This document shows, one piece after another, positions 16,599 to 25,126 of a stretch of 42,013 bases of DNA. Origin of the DNA: an uncultured bacterium. Lineage in GTDB: Bacteria; Actinomycetota; Coriobacteriia; Coriobacteriales; Eggerthellaceae. The notes under the pieces are model-generated. The model was given only the letters and a program-made list of their open reading frames with translations, had not been told where the DNA came from and did not search any database. Both the position numbers and the translations under genes were made by a program. How positions within the stretch are numbered: the first letter of the stretch is position 1; each line of letters begins with the position of its first letter. The stretch spans positions 1-42,013 of the forward strand of contig CALADF010000032.1 in NCBI GenBank assembly GCA_937890835.1, written 5' to 3'.

Positions 16599-16826
16599 CT
16601 AGTTTTTGGGCGCAGGCGGCTTGGGGCCGGGTGCGCCCGGGGCGCTCGGCACGCCGGGAACCCCCGGGGCCTTCGGCGCCCCCGGCACGCCGGGAACCTG
16701 AGGCACGCTCGGTCCTGCGGGAAGCTCGGCGCCGCAGGCGCTGCAGGCTTTAGCGGGGGCGGGGTTGCTCGCGCCGCATTTCGGGCATTTCTTTCCCGCT
16801 TCTGCGCTCGGCGGTCTGAAGCACAT
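16599..16826 (-). CDS. Small zinc-ribbon protein with a collagen-like Pro/Gly tail
   Basis: A 75-residue protein. Residues 12-31 form a zinc ribbon (CPKCGASN and CSACGAELP, two CxxC pairs). The rest is a Gly/Pro/Ala repeat of collagen type (PGVPGAPKAPGVPGVPSAPG and similar). The ATG has AAAGGAG at 7 bases, and the gene is followed by an inverted repeat, so it looks real. Zinc-ribbon heads on low-complexity tails are common in small Gram-positive proteins, and the role is unknown. The tail DNA is itself a short repeat that could change length. Confidence 0.7.
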   Translation of the reverse strand: MCFRPPSAEAGKKCPKCGASNPAPAKACSACGAELPAGPSVPQVPGVPGAPKAPGVPGVPSAPGAPGPKPPAPKN

Positions 16827-16955
16827 GACAAGTCTCCTTTCGACGATGCGGACGAGCAAGATGTCGTCCGCGCTGCTTCACGTTAGGGTCGTGCGATCGC
16901 GCATCTCGTCGCACGGGCTTGCCGTCGACATCGGCGGCAAGGCGGTGGTGACGGG

Positions 16956-17426
16956 CTAAGCCTCGATGGGGCCGATATCGTCTTGGACGGCTTCGATACG
17001 CTCGCCGCCCGGACCGCGGAAGAACATGATCTTCAGCTTCGCGCCCCCCTCGCCGTACACCTGGAAGACGTCGCCGTCGGCGTTCTCGAGCGGTCTGTCG
17101 AACTCGCATAGCGCGTCGAACGGACCCGCTTCGATGGCGACGCCGCGCTCCTCGAGGCGCGCCACGATGTCGTCCATGCTGGCGACGCGCACCGCGACAT
17201 GGTTCAGGCATGCGCCGGCGGCGTCGATGGTCGATTTATCCTCCTGTTCGAGCAGCTCGGCTATCACGCCGTCCGCGCTTTTCACCCACGCCATCTTGAG
17301 GGGCTTGTCGCCTTCCATGGCCATGGTGGAGAACAGGTGCTTGAATCCGAGGACGTCGACGTAGAACGCGATCGACTCCTCGATGTCTCTGCAGTAGATT
17401 CCGTAATGGTGAAGTCCGATCCTCAT
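16956..17426 (-). CDS. VOC-superfamily protein (glyoxalase/epimerase-like)
   Basis: A 156-residue protein with two beta-alpha-beta-beta-beta modules of the vicinal-oxygen-chelate fold. The first begins IGLHHYGIYCRDIEESIAFY, the second CLNHVAVRVASMDDIVARL. Candidate metal ligands are the early His (HHYG), Glu in IAELLEQ, the second His (LNHVAV) and a late Glu/Gln (DVFQVYGEGG). The family covers lactoylglutathione lyase, methylmalonyl-CoA epimerase and ring-cleavage enzymes; the substrate cannot be told. The ATG has GGGGAGG upstream. It lies downstream of the first Mo operon on the same strand but is separated by a terminator, so a link is not shown. Confidence 0.8.
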   Translation of the reverse strand: MRIGLHHYGIYCRDIEESIAFYVDVLGFKHLFSTMAMEGDKPLKMAWVKSADGVIAELLEQEDKSTIDAAGACLNHVAVRVASMDDIVARLEERGVAIEAGPFDALCEFDRPLENADGDVFQVYGEGGAKLKIMFFRGPGGERIEAVQDDIGPIEA

Positions 17427-17450
17427 GAATCCTCCCCTCAGGTTCAGGTG

Positions 17451-17491
17451 CGAAAAGGAAGCGGCGCGGGATCGTCTCGTCCCGCGCCGCT
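17451..17491 (-). terminator. Terminator of the transhydroxylase-like operon
   Basis: Perfect 12-bp stem AGCGGCGCGGGA / TCCCGCGCCGCT with an 8-base loop, followed on the minus strand by TTCCTTTTC. A second hairpin (GGTGCTCGCCC / GGGCGAGCACC, 17545-17572) sits just after the stop codon of the small subunit. Confidence 0.8.
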
Positions 17492-17576
17492 CGAATGCGC
17501 CTCGAGCGGAAGGCGATCCGGTCACCGCCCTCGCTCGCGGCGCAGGTGCTCGCCCCGGCTTGGGCGAGCACCGCCT

Positions 17577-18398
17577 TTACAGAGCGTACATGGCGATGGT
17601 GCCGACGTTGAGGTCCTTATCGACCGTCGAGATGAAGTCGGTCACCACGCGGGAGCGGAAGCCCTCGGCTTCGACCGAGATGCTGTAGTCGGAAGCCGGG
17701 ATCTGACGGAACCAGAAATCGCCGAAGTCATCGGACTCGGTTTCCCAGGTCCGCCCCGAGGCGAGGTCGGTGAGGACCACCTTGGCGCCGATGATGACCT
17801 CCTCTTTCTCCAGATCGGCGATCTCGCCGCCGATGAAGCGCTTGGGGAGGTTCAGATAGTACACGTGAGGCTTGGTGTTGGCGTTCGGTTTGAGAAGCTC
17901 GGCCGCCTCCAGCTCGTCCTTGAAATCCTCGAAATCGCCGAAGCGCAGCGCGTCGTGGGCGCATGCCTCCACGCAGCGCGGAACCTTCCAGCCCTCGTCG
18001 AGCAGGTGCGCGCAGCCCGTGCACTTCTGCGGGATCTCAAGCTCTTCGTTCCAGAACACGGCGTTGTAGGGGCATGCCTCGACGATGGCTTTCTGGCCCT
18101 TCGCCTTCGCGGGATCCACCACCACGAGGCCGTCGTCGCGGCGGTACACCGCGCCGTCTTTCGCCACGGCCATGCAGGGCGCGTTCTCGCAGTGCTGGCA
18201 CATGATGGGCGTGTAGGCGACGGTGACCTTCGGCACCTGGCCGCGTTCCTTCTCGTCCACGCGCATCCAGAACTGGCCGGTGTCGGGCTGGGGCGCCGCG
18301 TAGGGCATCCAGTCGTTATCGCAATGCTCGTCTTTGCATACGAGCTGGCAGCTGCGGCAACCGACGCATTTTTCGACGTCAACAACGAAAATCTTCAT
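17577..18398 (-). CDS. Transhydroxylase-like small subunit, three [4Fe-4S] clusters
   Basis: A 273-residue electron-transfer subunit. Cysteine groups CVGCRSCQLVC, CQHCENAPC plus ACPYNA, and CTGCAHLLDEGWKVPRC plus VEAC give twelve ligands for three [4Fe-4S] clusters. Residues about 190-273 are a separate beta-sandwich (IIGAKVVLTDLASGRTWETE, SISVEAEGFRSRVV) of the Cna-B/transthyretin type. This layout and length match the beta subunit of Pelobacter acidigallici pyrogallol-phloroglucinol transhydroxylase (274 residues), and most DmsB proteins lack the tail domain. The ATG lies two bases after the stop of the large subunit, so the pair is translationally coupled. There is no signal peptide, so the complex is cytoplasmic. 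Confidence 0.85.
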   Translation of the reverse strand: MKIFVVDVEKCVGCRSCQLVCKDEHCDNDWMPYAAPQPDTGQFWMRVDEKERGQVPKVTVAYTPIMCQHCENAPCMAVAKDGAVYRRDDGLVVVDPAKAKGQKAIVEACPYNAVFWNEELEIPQKCTGCAHLLDEGWKVPRCVEACAHDALRFGDFEDFKDELEAAELLKPNANTKPHVYYLNLPKRFIGGEIADLEKEEVIIGAKVVLTDLASGRTWETESDDFGDFWFRQIPASDYSISVEAEGFRSRVVTDFISTVDKDLNVGTIAMYAL

Positions 18399-18400
18399 GA

Positions 18401-20977
18401 CTATTCGCCTTCCTCGATGATAACGGCTTCAGCGATCTGGCCGGTGGCCGGGTCGTACTTCTTGGAGAACGCCTCGGGATACTGCGCGGCGAGCGCGAAC
18501 ACGTCGACCTTCTCGACGTTGACGAGGAAGCTGTTGGTGACCTCGCCGGGGCAGTTCTTCGAGGTGGTGTTCGAGGGGCAGATGAGGTTGTTCGCACCTG
18601 CGCGGTCGAACTCGCCGACCACGATGTTGTCGACGCGCGCGCCATGGTCTTGGTACAGCGCGCCCGGGATCACGCGCTCGGACAGGCGCACGCCGCCGAG
18701 GACCGCGCCGCGGTCGTTGAACATGCGGACGATGTCGCCGTCATGCATGTTCAGGCGCACGGCGTCTTGCGGGTTGATCCACAGAGGCTCGTAGGCGTAA
18801 CCGTCCGGGCCGACCACCTTGCACGTCTCGATCTCGCGGCACCAGGTGTTGTCGTCGTTGTTCGCGTGCACGCGCCAACGCGGATGGTTGGTGATCAGCA
18901 GGAACGGGAACTCTTTGGAGCGCGGATGCAGCAGGCTTTCCTGGTGGGACTCGCCGTAGGGCACGAAGTGCGGCACCGGCGGGCGCTCGACGTCGTCCGG
19001 GTAATGCTCGGCCAGGCCCGTGGAGTAGAACTCGATCTTGCCGGTCGGGGTGGAGAGACGCTCGCACTCGGCGTCTTTGTACCAGTCGCTGAAGTGGTAG
19101 CGATCGTTCTCCCAGTCCTTCGCGGTGGGGACGACGAAGTAACCCTTCTCCATCCACTCCTCGTAGGAGATCATGTCCTGGCAGCCGGAGTTCATGAATC
19201 CCTTCTTGATGAGCTCGTCCTCGGTGCCCTCGGCGTACTGATCGTACAAGCCGAGCTTCTTGGCCACCTCGCCGACGGCCTCCCAGTCGGACAGCGAGTC
19301 GCCCACGTGCGGGACGGCCTGCTCCTCGTGCAGGATCATGTTGTACTGACCCGAGAACAGATCGGCGGAGATGTCGTTGACCTCGAGTTTGGTGGTGGTG
19401 GGCAGGATGATGTCGGCGAACAGGCAGTCGTTCTCAAGCCACGGATGCTGGGCGAGCACGAACTCGAGGTTGGGATGACGCAGCGCGCGTTGCATCTCGT
19501 TGCCGCCGTTCCAACAGGTCTGCCAGCAGGGGCTGTCGGTCCAGATCATGTGGATCTCGCCGCAGCCGGGCTGCGGGAAGTCCCATTCGATGAACTGGTC
19601 TTCAGCCGGCATGCCCGCGATGACGTGGCCGCCCGACCAATGAACCGGCGGGTTCATGATGGCCTGGGGGATCAGCGTCTTGGGGATGAAGTTCACCGGC
19701 TCGGTGAGCATGGCCCAGCCGTGGTAGACGGAGTTCATGTCGGGCTGGCACTCAGAGCGCGGCAGCGGGTAGATGTCGTCGATGCCGAACAGGCCGAGGT
19801 CCATGAAGTTGATCTGGCCGGCACCCGGCTTGCCGAGACTCTGCATGGTCAGCAGGCACACCTCGAGGCGGGCGGGCTCGCTGGAGTACGCGGCGCGGAT
19901 GAGTCCGCCGCCTGCGCAGTGGCCGATGGACACGGAGTGCTTCGCCCAGTAACGTGCGAGCGCCTTGATCTGACGTGCCGGAACGCCGCAGATGGGGGCT
20001 GCCCATGCAGGCGTCTTCGGAACACCGTCTTCGTTGCCGAGGATGTAGTGCTCGAACCAGTCGAATCCGACGGAGTGGGCTTCGACCCATTCACGGTCGT
20101 AGAGTCCCTCGTCCATCCACACGTAGGCGATGGCGCACTGCAGCGCGGCGTCGGTGTTGGGCAGGACGGGGATCCACTTGTCGGCGTGCGCGGCGCCCGC
20201 GTAGTTCAGGTCGGGGCTGATGAAGATCTGCTTGATGCCGGCTTCGGTGAAGAACGACTCGATGCGGCCGGGCATCATGCCGCCCCAGCCCCACGGCGTG
20301 GTCTCGGGGTCGCCGCCCCACATGATCACGCAGTCGCCGTTCTCGGCGATGTCTTTGAACAGGTTCTCGGTGTGCGCCTGCTTGCCGACTGGGTCCATGC
20401 CCCAGATGTGCTTGGCGCCCCACGTCCAGCCTTCCCAGCTGTCGGGTTGGCGGGCCTGCAGGGTGTAGCCGCCCAGAAGGTCGAGCAAGCGACCCGGGCA
20501 GCCGTGCGCCGCGTGGATGATCTTCGACTCTCCGTGGCCGTCGATCTGGGCCAAGACGGCGTAAGGGCCGTATTGCTCCTTGATGCGCAAAAGCTCGGAC
20601 GCGATGATGTCGGTGGCCTCGTCCCAGGAGATGCGGACGTATTTCGCCTCGCCGCGAGTTTCGGGGTGACGCTCGCCGTTCGGATCCCAGTCGACGCGCT
20701 TCAGCGGGTACGGGACGCGGTTCTTCGAATAGACGCGCTTTTTGTAGGCGTATTGCAAGGGAGTGGGAAGCGTGTGCGTCTTCGGCTCGAGCACCGCGCC
20801 GTTGCGCGCGGTGATCTTCCAGGGACGCATGCTCTCCATGTCGTACTTCTCATCGTAGTGCATCGGGCGAATACGCAGGATCTTGCCGTCTTTCACGTCG
20901 ACGGCGGCGGAGTTCGAGCCCAACCCGAATCCGCAGAGTCCAAGCGACTTGTAAACTGTCTTGATCCCGTCTGACAT
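18401..20977 (-). CDS. Molybdopterin enzyme, pyrogallol transhydroxylase-like large subunit
   Basis: An 858-residue Mo-bis-PGD enzyme of the DMSO reductase superfamily. It lacks the N-terminal four-Cys cluster motif (the start reads SLGLCGFGLGSNSAAVDVKD), as in transhydroxylase, whose clusters are all in the small subunit. Asp179-Ser180 in RQPDSWEGW and His148 in IDGHGES sit where transhydroxylase has Asp174, the Mo ligand Ser175, and His144; this alignment was made by eye. Known transhydroxylase moves a hydroxyl between phenols without net redox. The real substrate here is unknown, and many Eggerthellaceae paralogues carry this label. There is no Tat signal. The ATG follows GAGGAGGAG. It lies divergent from a membrane LuxR gene. 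Confidence 0.85.
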   Translation of the reverse strand: MSDGIKTVYKSLGLCGFGLGSNSAAVDVKDGKILRIRPMHYDEKYDMESMRPWKITARNGAVLEPKTHTLPTPLQYAYKKRVYSKNRVPYPLKRVDWDPNGERHPETRGEAKYVRISWDEATDIIASELLRIKEQYGPYAVLAQIDGHGESKIIHAAHGCPGRLLDLLGGYTLQARQPDSWEGWTWGAKHIWGMDPVGKQAHTENLFKDIAENGDCVIMWGGDPETTPWGWGGMMPGRIESFFTEAGIKQIFISPDLNYAGAAHADKWIPVLPNTDAALQCAIAYVWMDEGLYDREWVEAHSVGFDWFEHYILGNEDGVPKTPAWAAPICGVPARQIKALARYWAKHSVSIGHCAGGGLIRAAYSSEPARLEVCLLTMQSLGKPGAGQINFMDLGLFGIDDIYPLPRSECQPDMNSVYHGWAMLTEPVNFIPKTLIPQAIMNPPVHWSGGHVIAGMPAEDQFIEWDFPQPGCGEIHMIWTDSPCWQTCWNGGNEMQRALRHPNLEFVLAQHPWLENDCLFADIILPTTTKLEVNDISADLFSGQYNMILHEEQAVPHVGDSLSDWEAVGEVAKKLGLYDQYAEGTEDELIKKGFMNSGCQDMISYEEWMEKGYFVVPTAKDWENDRYHFSDWYKDAECERLSTPTGKIEFYSTGLAEHYPDDVERPPVPHFVPYGESHQESLLHPRSKEFPFLLITNHPRWRVHANNDDNTWCREIETCKVVGPDGYAYEPLWINPQDAVRLNMHDGDIVRMFNDRGAVLGGVRLSERVIPGALYQDHGARVDNIVVGEFDRAGANNLICPSNTTSKNCPGEVTNSFLVNVEKVDVFALAAQYPEAFSKKYDPATGQIAEAVIIEEGE

Positions 20978-21288
20978 TGCTCCTCCTCTGGATAGCAGTC
21001 ATTCTCCACCTCACGTGCTTTGTCAGCCCTACCCCTTTCGTGTCGGTCGCTGTTGATGAACGCCTCGCGTTGTTGGTATGCTTGCCAAGTCAACCAACGC
21101 CTCATACCCTATTGAGCGCAGGGTCGGATGTAATCCCCGCGGGCGAGCTAAAAGCGCGTCTCGGTAGCGCCGAGGGTGCGAAAACGTCGTATGGCTCAGA
21201 GTATGAGAGCGCCTTGGCAAGGTTCTGACCAGGTCTTATTCGAAACGTTCAGTAAGCTGACCGCGTGATGCTACGGGGGGTAGTTCGC
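20978..21288. promoter_or_regulatory. Divergent control region, transhydroxylase-like operon / LuxR gene
   Basis: The gap of 311 bases holds no convincing gene. GCCAAGTCAAC at 21084-21094 recurs exactly at 23264-23274 upstream of the MFS gene, each copy preceded by a similar ATG(G)CTT context, which suggests a shared operator. An imperfect inverted repeat (CGTTGTTGG, then CCAACCAACG) surrounds the first copy. No clear -10/-35 pair was found. Confidence 0.4.
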
Positions 21289-23004
21289 ATGGGCAAGTTG
21301 GGCACGGCGTCGAAATCCTTAACGGGAAAGGCGGGGATCCGAACCCATGAGGTTGATGGGGGTAAGTCGGGCGCAGGGGCGCGAAGCTGCGCGGCTGCCC
21401 GCTTTCCGCATGGGGGCGCACGGGGTGACGAAGGTCGGCCGGGCTCCGGTTCGGAGGAGGGCGAGGGCCCTCAGGAGAAGGCGGAACCTCCCCATGACGC
21501 ACACGAGGGCAGCGGGTGGTCGTCCGACTTCTCGTCGATCCCTCTTCGTCTTCTCGGCTTCGGCGTCCTCATGGGTTGGCACTTCCTCCTGCTCTTCTTT
21601 CCGTTGATGATATCCAACGAGCATCTGCTGCCCGAGTACCTCTTCCAGCGACAGCTCGTTTTGAACACCTCGCTCGGCGTGTTCTTCATCGTGTTCGGCT
21701 GGGTTCTCGAACGTTTTTGCCCTGCAGGCCGGAACAAGACGTTGAAGCTGCTCGTCTGCGGCACGCTCGCCGCCGTTGCCGGGTGCACGGGGCTTGTGCT
21801 CGCCGCCGAGACGACGCCTCTTGTCTTCAGGGTCGTCGCCGTTTCCCTCGTCGGCGCGGGCGAGGCCATACTCATGCTCTTGTGGCTGCGCTTTTACTCC
21901 GAGACGTCGGTGAACTTCTCGGGTCGCTATCTCGCGGCCTCCGCCCTCATCGGCTCGCTTCTGTGCTATTTCACGCGCAACCTTACGAGCGAGCTGGCCG
22001 TGGGGGTGTTTCTCGTGCTGCCGCTTCTGTCCGCCGTCATGTACCTCCTCGGGCGCAACCATGTGCGCATGCGCGGGATGGACGAGGCCGGCAGGGGCGT
22101 GTCGGATTGGAGCGCGGCGCGCAAACCCTTCTTCATCCGGACGGGCCAGCTCATGGTGTTCGCCTGCGTCTTCGGCATGTTCCAGGGAAGCGTCGTGCCG
22201 GGCGGGGAGGCTCTGCTCACCGTCGCCGACCCGCTGTCGGTGATCGGCGTGGGCGTGGCGGGCGCGTTCCTCGCCGCCATGTACATGAGGACGCCCGTGA
22301 AGCCCGACCTGCGGCTTTTGCACAAGGCGTCGATCCTGCTGTTCGTCGGCGGCATCATGCTCGCGCCGTTCGCGACGTCGTTCGTGGCCACCGTCGCGGC
22401 TGCGGCGGCGCTCGCGGGTTTCATGCTGCTTGACCTCATCAGCCTCATTTTCACCATCGACCTCATACGCACGTTCGATTTGCGTTCGGGCATCATCATC
22501 GGGCTGAACCGCGGCTTGGAATACGCCGCGTTCGCCGTCGGCATCTTGGCGGGATTTTTGATGTGGGGCGCGTACGGCGCCCTGCCCGAGTTCCCCTACG
22601 CGATGGCGTTCGTCTCGGTGCTCGTGAGCTTCGCGGCCGCACTGTTCCTGCTCGATGTGAAAGACGTTTGGACCGCCGATTATTATGCTCCCGCGCCGCC
22701 TTACGTGGAAGCGGGGGAGGAGCAGGCTCCCGAGTTCGTGCGCACGCGCGGCAGGTGGCGCAGCGCATGCGACGCGGTGTGCGAGGAGTACGGCCTTTCC
22801 CCGCGCGAACGCGAGATATTTCCCTCCATAGCGAAGGGGCGCAACGCCGAGTACATTCAAAACGCGTTCGTCATCTCGGGGCATACGGCGAAGACGCATA
22901 TTTCCAACATCTACCGTAAGTTGGGCGTGCACTCCCTGCAGGAGTTGCTCGATATCGTGGACAGCAAGAAGGAGGAGGGTCTCGGCGAACGCGAGGAGGG
23001 TTAG
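21289..23004 (+). CDS. LuxR-family regulator with polytopic membrane N-terminal domain
   Basis: A protein of about 571 residues. Residues 1-72 are hydrophilic and disordered-looking. About 75-455 hold 11-12 membrane segments resembling an MFS-type core. The C-terminus has a LuxR/NarL helix-turn-helix (YGLSPREREIFPSIAKGRNA, HTAKTHISNIYRKLGVHSLQ). This one-component layout is abundant in Eggerthella and Gordonibacter, next to oxidoreductase operons; the membrane part presumably senses a substrate. The ATG 21289 is chosen because GGGGGG lies about 8 bases upstream; GTG 21265 is also open, and the true start could be later because the extension is unusual. It is divergent from the transhydroxylase-like operon and upstream of an MFS carrier. 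Confidence 0.85.
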   Translation: MGKLGTASKSLTGKAGIRTHEVDGGKSGAGARSCAAARFPHGGARGDEGRPGSGSEEGEGPQEKAEPPHDAHEGSGWSSDFSSIPLRLLGFGVLMGWHFLLLFFPLMISNEHLLPEYLFQRQLVLNTSLGVFFIVFGWVLERFCPAGRNKTLKLLVCGTLAAVAGCTGLVLAAETTPLVFRVVAVSLVGAGEAILMLLWLRFYSETSVNFSGRYLAASALIGSLLCYFTRNLTSELAVGVFLVLPLLSAVMYLLGRNHVRMRGMDEAGRGVSDWSAARKPFFIRTGQLMVFACVFGMFQGSVVPGGEALLTVADPLSVIGVGVAGAFLAAMYMRTPVKPDLRLLHKASILLFVGGIMLAPFATSFVATVAAAAALAGFMLLDLISLIFTIDLIRTFDLRSGIIIGLNRGLEYAAFAVGILAGFLMWGAYGALPEFPYAMAFVSVLVSFAAALFLLDVKDVWTADYYAPAPPYVEAGEEQAPEFVRTRGRWRSACDAVCEEYGLSPREREIFPSIAKGRNAEYIQNAFVISGHTAKTHISNIYRKLGVHSLQELLDIVDSKKEEGLGEREEG

Positions 23005-23514
23005 GGAATCCGGGCGTCGGTCTGGACCGCTTGCGTGCTTCGCCGCCCTTGGGCGCTGATGAATCGCAAGGGGTTTTCGCAGGATCCTCGAGCGCGGATC
23101 TCCTTGAAGTCCGTCGTCTACGCGTCGAGCTTTAATTCCTCGCTGAAAAACACATCGATTACCAGGCGTTTCACCCTGAGAGTGTGACGCTTTCCGAGGC
23201 TGATCGTAAAGTTATGGAAGCGGCGGCGATGCTTCTCGCCGCGTTCTTTCATACGATGGCTTCGCCAAGTCAACGAGTTCGCCGCCTCACGTGCGCGGCG
23301 GACGCACGCCTCGCCCCGGATATCGTCGGGGCGCTGCATACGCGCATGTTTTGGGGTTATCCCGAGCGGCTCCGTGGAGGGCGAAATGCCTTCTCCGCGA
23401 CCGCGATCGCGACGAGGTGGATCGTGATCGCGGCGATGGACGTTCGCCGAACGGCGACGCCTGCTCGCTACGGGACCGCGTGCAGCGCCCTCCGTTACCT
23501 GTGAGGGGGTAATT
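23005..23514. other. Intergenic region upstream of the MFS carrier
   Basis: The gap is 510 bases. It contains the second copy of GCCAAGTCAAC (23264-23274) and a 7-bp hairpin CGCCCCG / CGGGGCG (23312-23333) with no T run. An open frame of about 106 codons (23184-23504) shows no family features or ribosome site and was not called. The length and the shared motif suggest the carrier has its own regulated promoter. Confidence 0.4.
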
Positions 23515-24738
23515 ATGAGCGGTTCCGCTGATTCGAGTTTCAGCATGGCGAGAAGATGGGTCATCTTCGCATCGGTGTTCCTGATCGGTATTCTCGCGGC
23601 GTTCTGTCAGTTCAAAGCACCTCCGTTCTTCGCGACGGAGTTTCCCGCCGAGTTGGGTTTCACCGATGCTTCCATCGGCTGGGTCATGTCGATGTTCTCT
23701 CTCATCGGCGTGGTGTTGGCGTTTCCCGCGGGAGGCATTCTCGCTAAGCTCGGCACGAAGAAGAGCCTCACCATTACGGCTGCCAGCCTCTTGATCGGCT
23801 CGGTCGCAGGAGCGCTTGCCCCTAACTCCGTCGTCATGCTGGCCTCGCGTTTCGTCGAGGGCATCGGCATGGGTCTGATCTCGGTTGTCGGCCCTGCCGC
23901 GGTCGCCTCCATCATCCCCCAGCGCAAGCAAGGCCTTGCCATGGGCATTTGGAGCGTTTGGTTCCCCGCAGGCGTCGTGGTGGCGTTCAACACCTGTCCG
24001 CTCGTCTACTCGCTGGCAGGAACATGGCGCGGCGCATGGTGGTTCGCCGCCGTCCTGACCGCCGTGGCCCTCGTGTTCATGCTGGTCGTCTATGCCGACC
24101 CGCCGCAGGAGAAGGCCGAGGCGGAAGCTGCTCAAAGCGCCGCGTCCGCAGGCGGCTTGAAACCTGACATGTTCAGCATCGTGATGATCGCCATCGCATT
24201 CGGCTGCTGGAACATTTTCAACGCCGGTGCCATCGGTGGTTTCTATCCTGCGTTCTTGGCCGACGCGCATGGCCTCGGCACCCAGATGTCGAGCACCGTC
24301 TCGAGCATTACGAACATCCTCGTGCTGTTCCTCGGCCCCATCTCCGGCATCGTGTCGGACAAGTTCAACATTCACAAGGGCTTCATCGTGGGGGGTCTGT
24401 TCGGCGCCGCGGTGCTGCTGACCTTCGGCTTCGGCGACAATATGACGTTGGTCTGGGTGTTCGTGGTGGCGCTGAGCGTGTTCTCGGCGTGCTGCGCCAC
24501 TGGCACCTTCTCGAGCGTTCCGCTTTACGCTAAGGATCCTTCGAAGATCGGCCTCGGCATGGCCATCGTCGCGTTCTTCCAGAATGCGGGCGGCATGATC
24601 GGCGCCGCGGCGTTCGGTCCGCTGGCCGCTTCGATGGGCTGGAGCATGGCTTCGCTGGCGTTCTGCGTCCCCGTCGCCATCATCGGCGGCATATGCGCCG
24701 TTCTCATCAAACGGCAGGGCGGTAAGAAGGAAGCTTAG
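23515..24738 (+). CDS. MFS transporter
   Basis: A 407-residue permease with 12 predicted membrane helices in two halves of six. The loop-2 motif appears as GGILAKLGTKKSLTI, the second-half counterpart as GPISGIVSDKFNIHKG. It resembles the CynX/NimT and organic-anion branches of MFS. The substrate is unknown, but its position after the LuxR gene and beside the transhydroxylase-like operon suggests uptake of that enzyme's substrate. The ATG is preceded by GGGGGTAATT, nearly the same initiation context as the two later genes at 35286 and 39886. A strong terminator follows. Confidence 0.85.
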   Translation: MSGSADSSFSMARRWVIFASVFLIGILAAFCQFKAPPFFATEFPAELGFTDASIGWVMSMFSLIGVVLAFPAGGILAKLGTKKSLTITAASLLIGSVAGALAPNSVVMLASRFVEGIGMGLISVVGPAAVASIIPQRKQGLAMGIWSVWFPAGVVVAFNTCPLVYSLAGTWRGAWWFAAVLTAVALVFMLVVYADPPQEKAEAEAAQSAASAGGLKPDMFSIVMIAIAFGCWNIFNAGAIGGFYPAFLADAHGLGTQMSSTVSSITNILVLFLGPISGIVSDKFNIHKGFIVGGLFGAAVLLTFGFGDNMTLVWVFVVALSVFSACCATGTFSSVPLYAKDPSKIGLGMAIVAFFQNAGGMIGAAAFGPLAASMGWSMASLAFCVPVAIIGGICAVLIKRQGGKKEA

Positions 24739-24818
24739 TTGCCCTGTTGCGCCGACTTGAGCTCGGCTCATGCGTTTTGCGCCGATCGTGCTCGATGGTG
24801 CGCCCAGCCTGCACGTTT

Positions 24819-24862
24819 CCGCCCCCGCTTCTCTCGATTGAGAAGCGGGGGCGGTTTTCTTC
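24819..24862 (+). terminator. Strong terminator after the MFS gene
   Basis: Perfect 15-bp stem (CCGCCCCCGCTTCTC / GAGAAGCGGGGGCGG), a TCGATT loop, then TTTTCTTC. Confidence 0.92.
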
Positions 24863-24869
24863 ATGAGGC

Positions 24870-25126
24870 TTAGTTCGTGTTGCGCCACGGCGCGGTTTCG
24901 AGGTCGCCGTCTCCATCGACATCGCGGCTGCCGCCGTGACCCGCGAGGTGAAGGCCAACCGGACCGTCGCGGAGCCGAAAAGGCGGCGCGACGCGAACCT
25001 GGTCGCGAGGTGCGTCCGCTACGCTAGCTGCCAGATGAGCGGAGGCTCGTGCGGCAACCCCACCTCCAACCGCGCAAACGATTCCGCGCTCGCGCTCTCA
25101 AAGCTTATCTGCCGGAGCAAGCGTGC
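24870..25126. other. Gene-poor stretch, possible coding remnant
   Basis: The bases between the terminator and the end of the AlbA_2 gene have the GC-rich codon texture of the genome. In one plus-strand frame they read about 85 codons without a stop (VAVSIDIAAAAVTREVKANR and on), with no ribosome site and no recognisable family. It may be a decayed gene or a shadow. I see no repeats or sites. Confidence 0.25.

Noticed and set aside
16956..17426. VOC protein as a ring-cleaving dioxygenase belonging to the Mo operon
   Set aside because: A strong terminator separates it from the operon, it has its own ribosome site, and an oxygen-dependent dioxygenase makes little sense in a strict anaerobe.
23184..23504. 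A 106-codon frame upstream of the MFS gene
   Set aside because: No ribosome site, no recognisable domain, and it overlaps the shared promoter motif; more likely non-coding.
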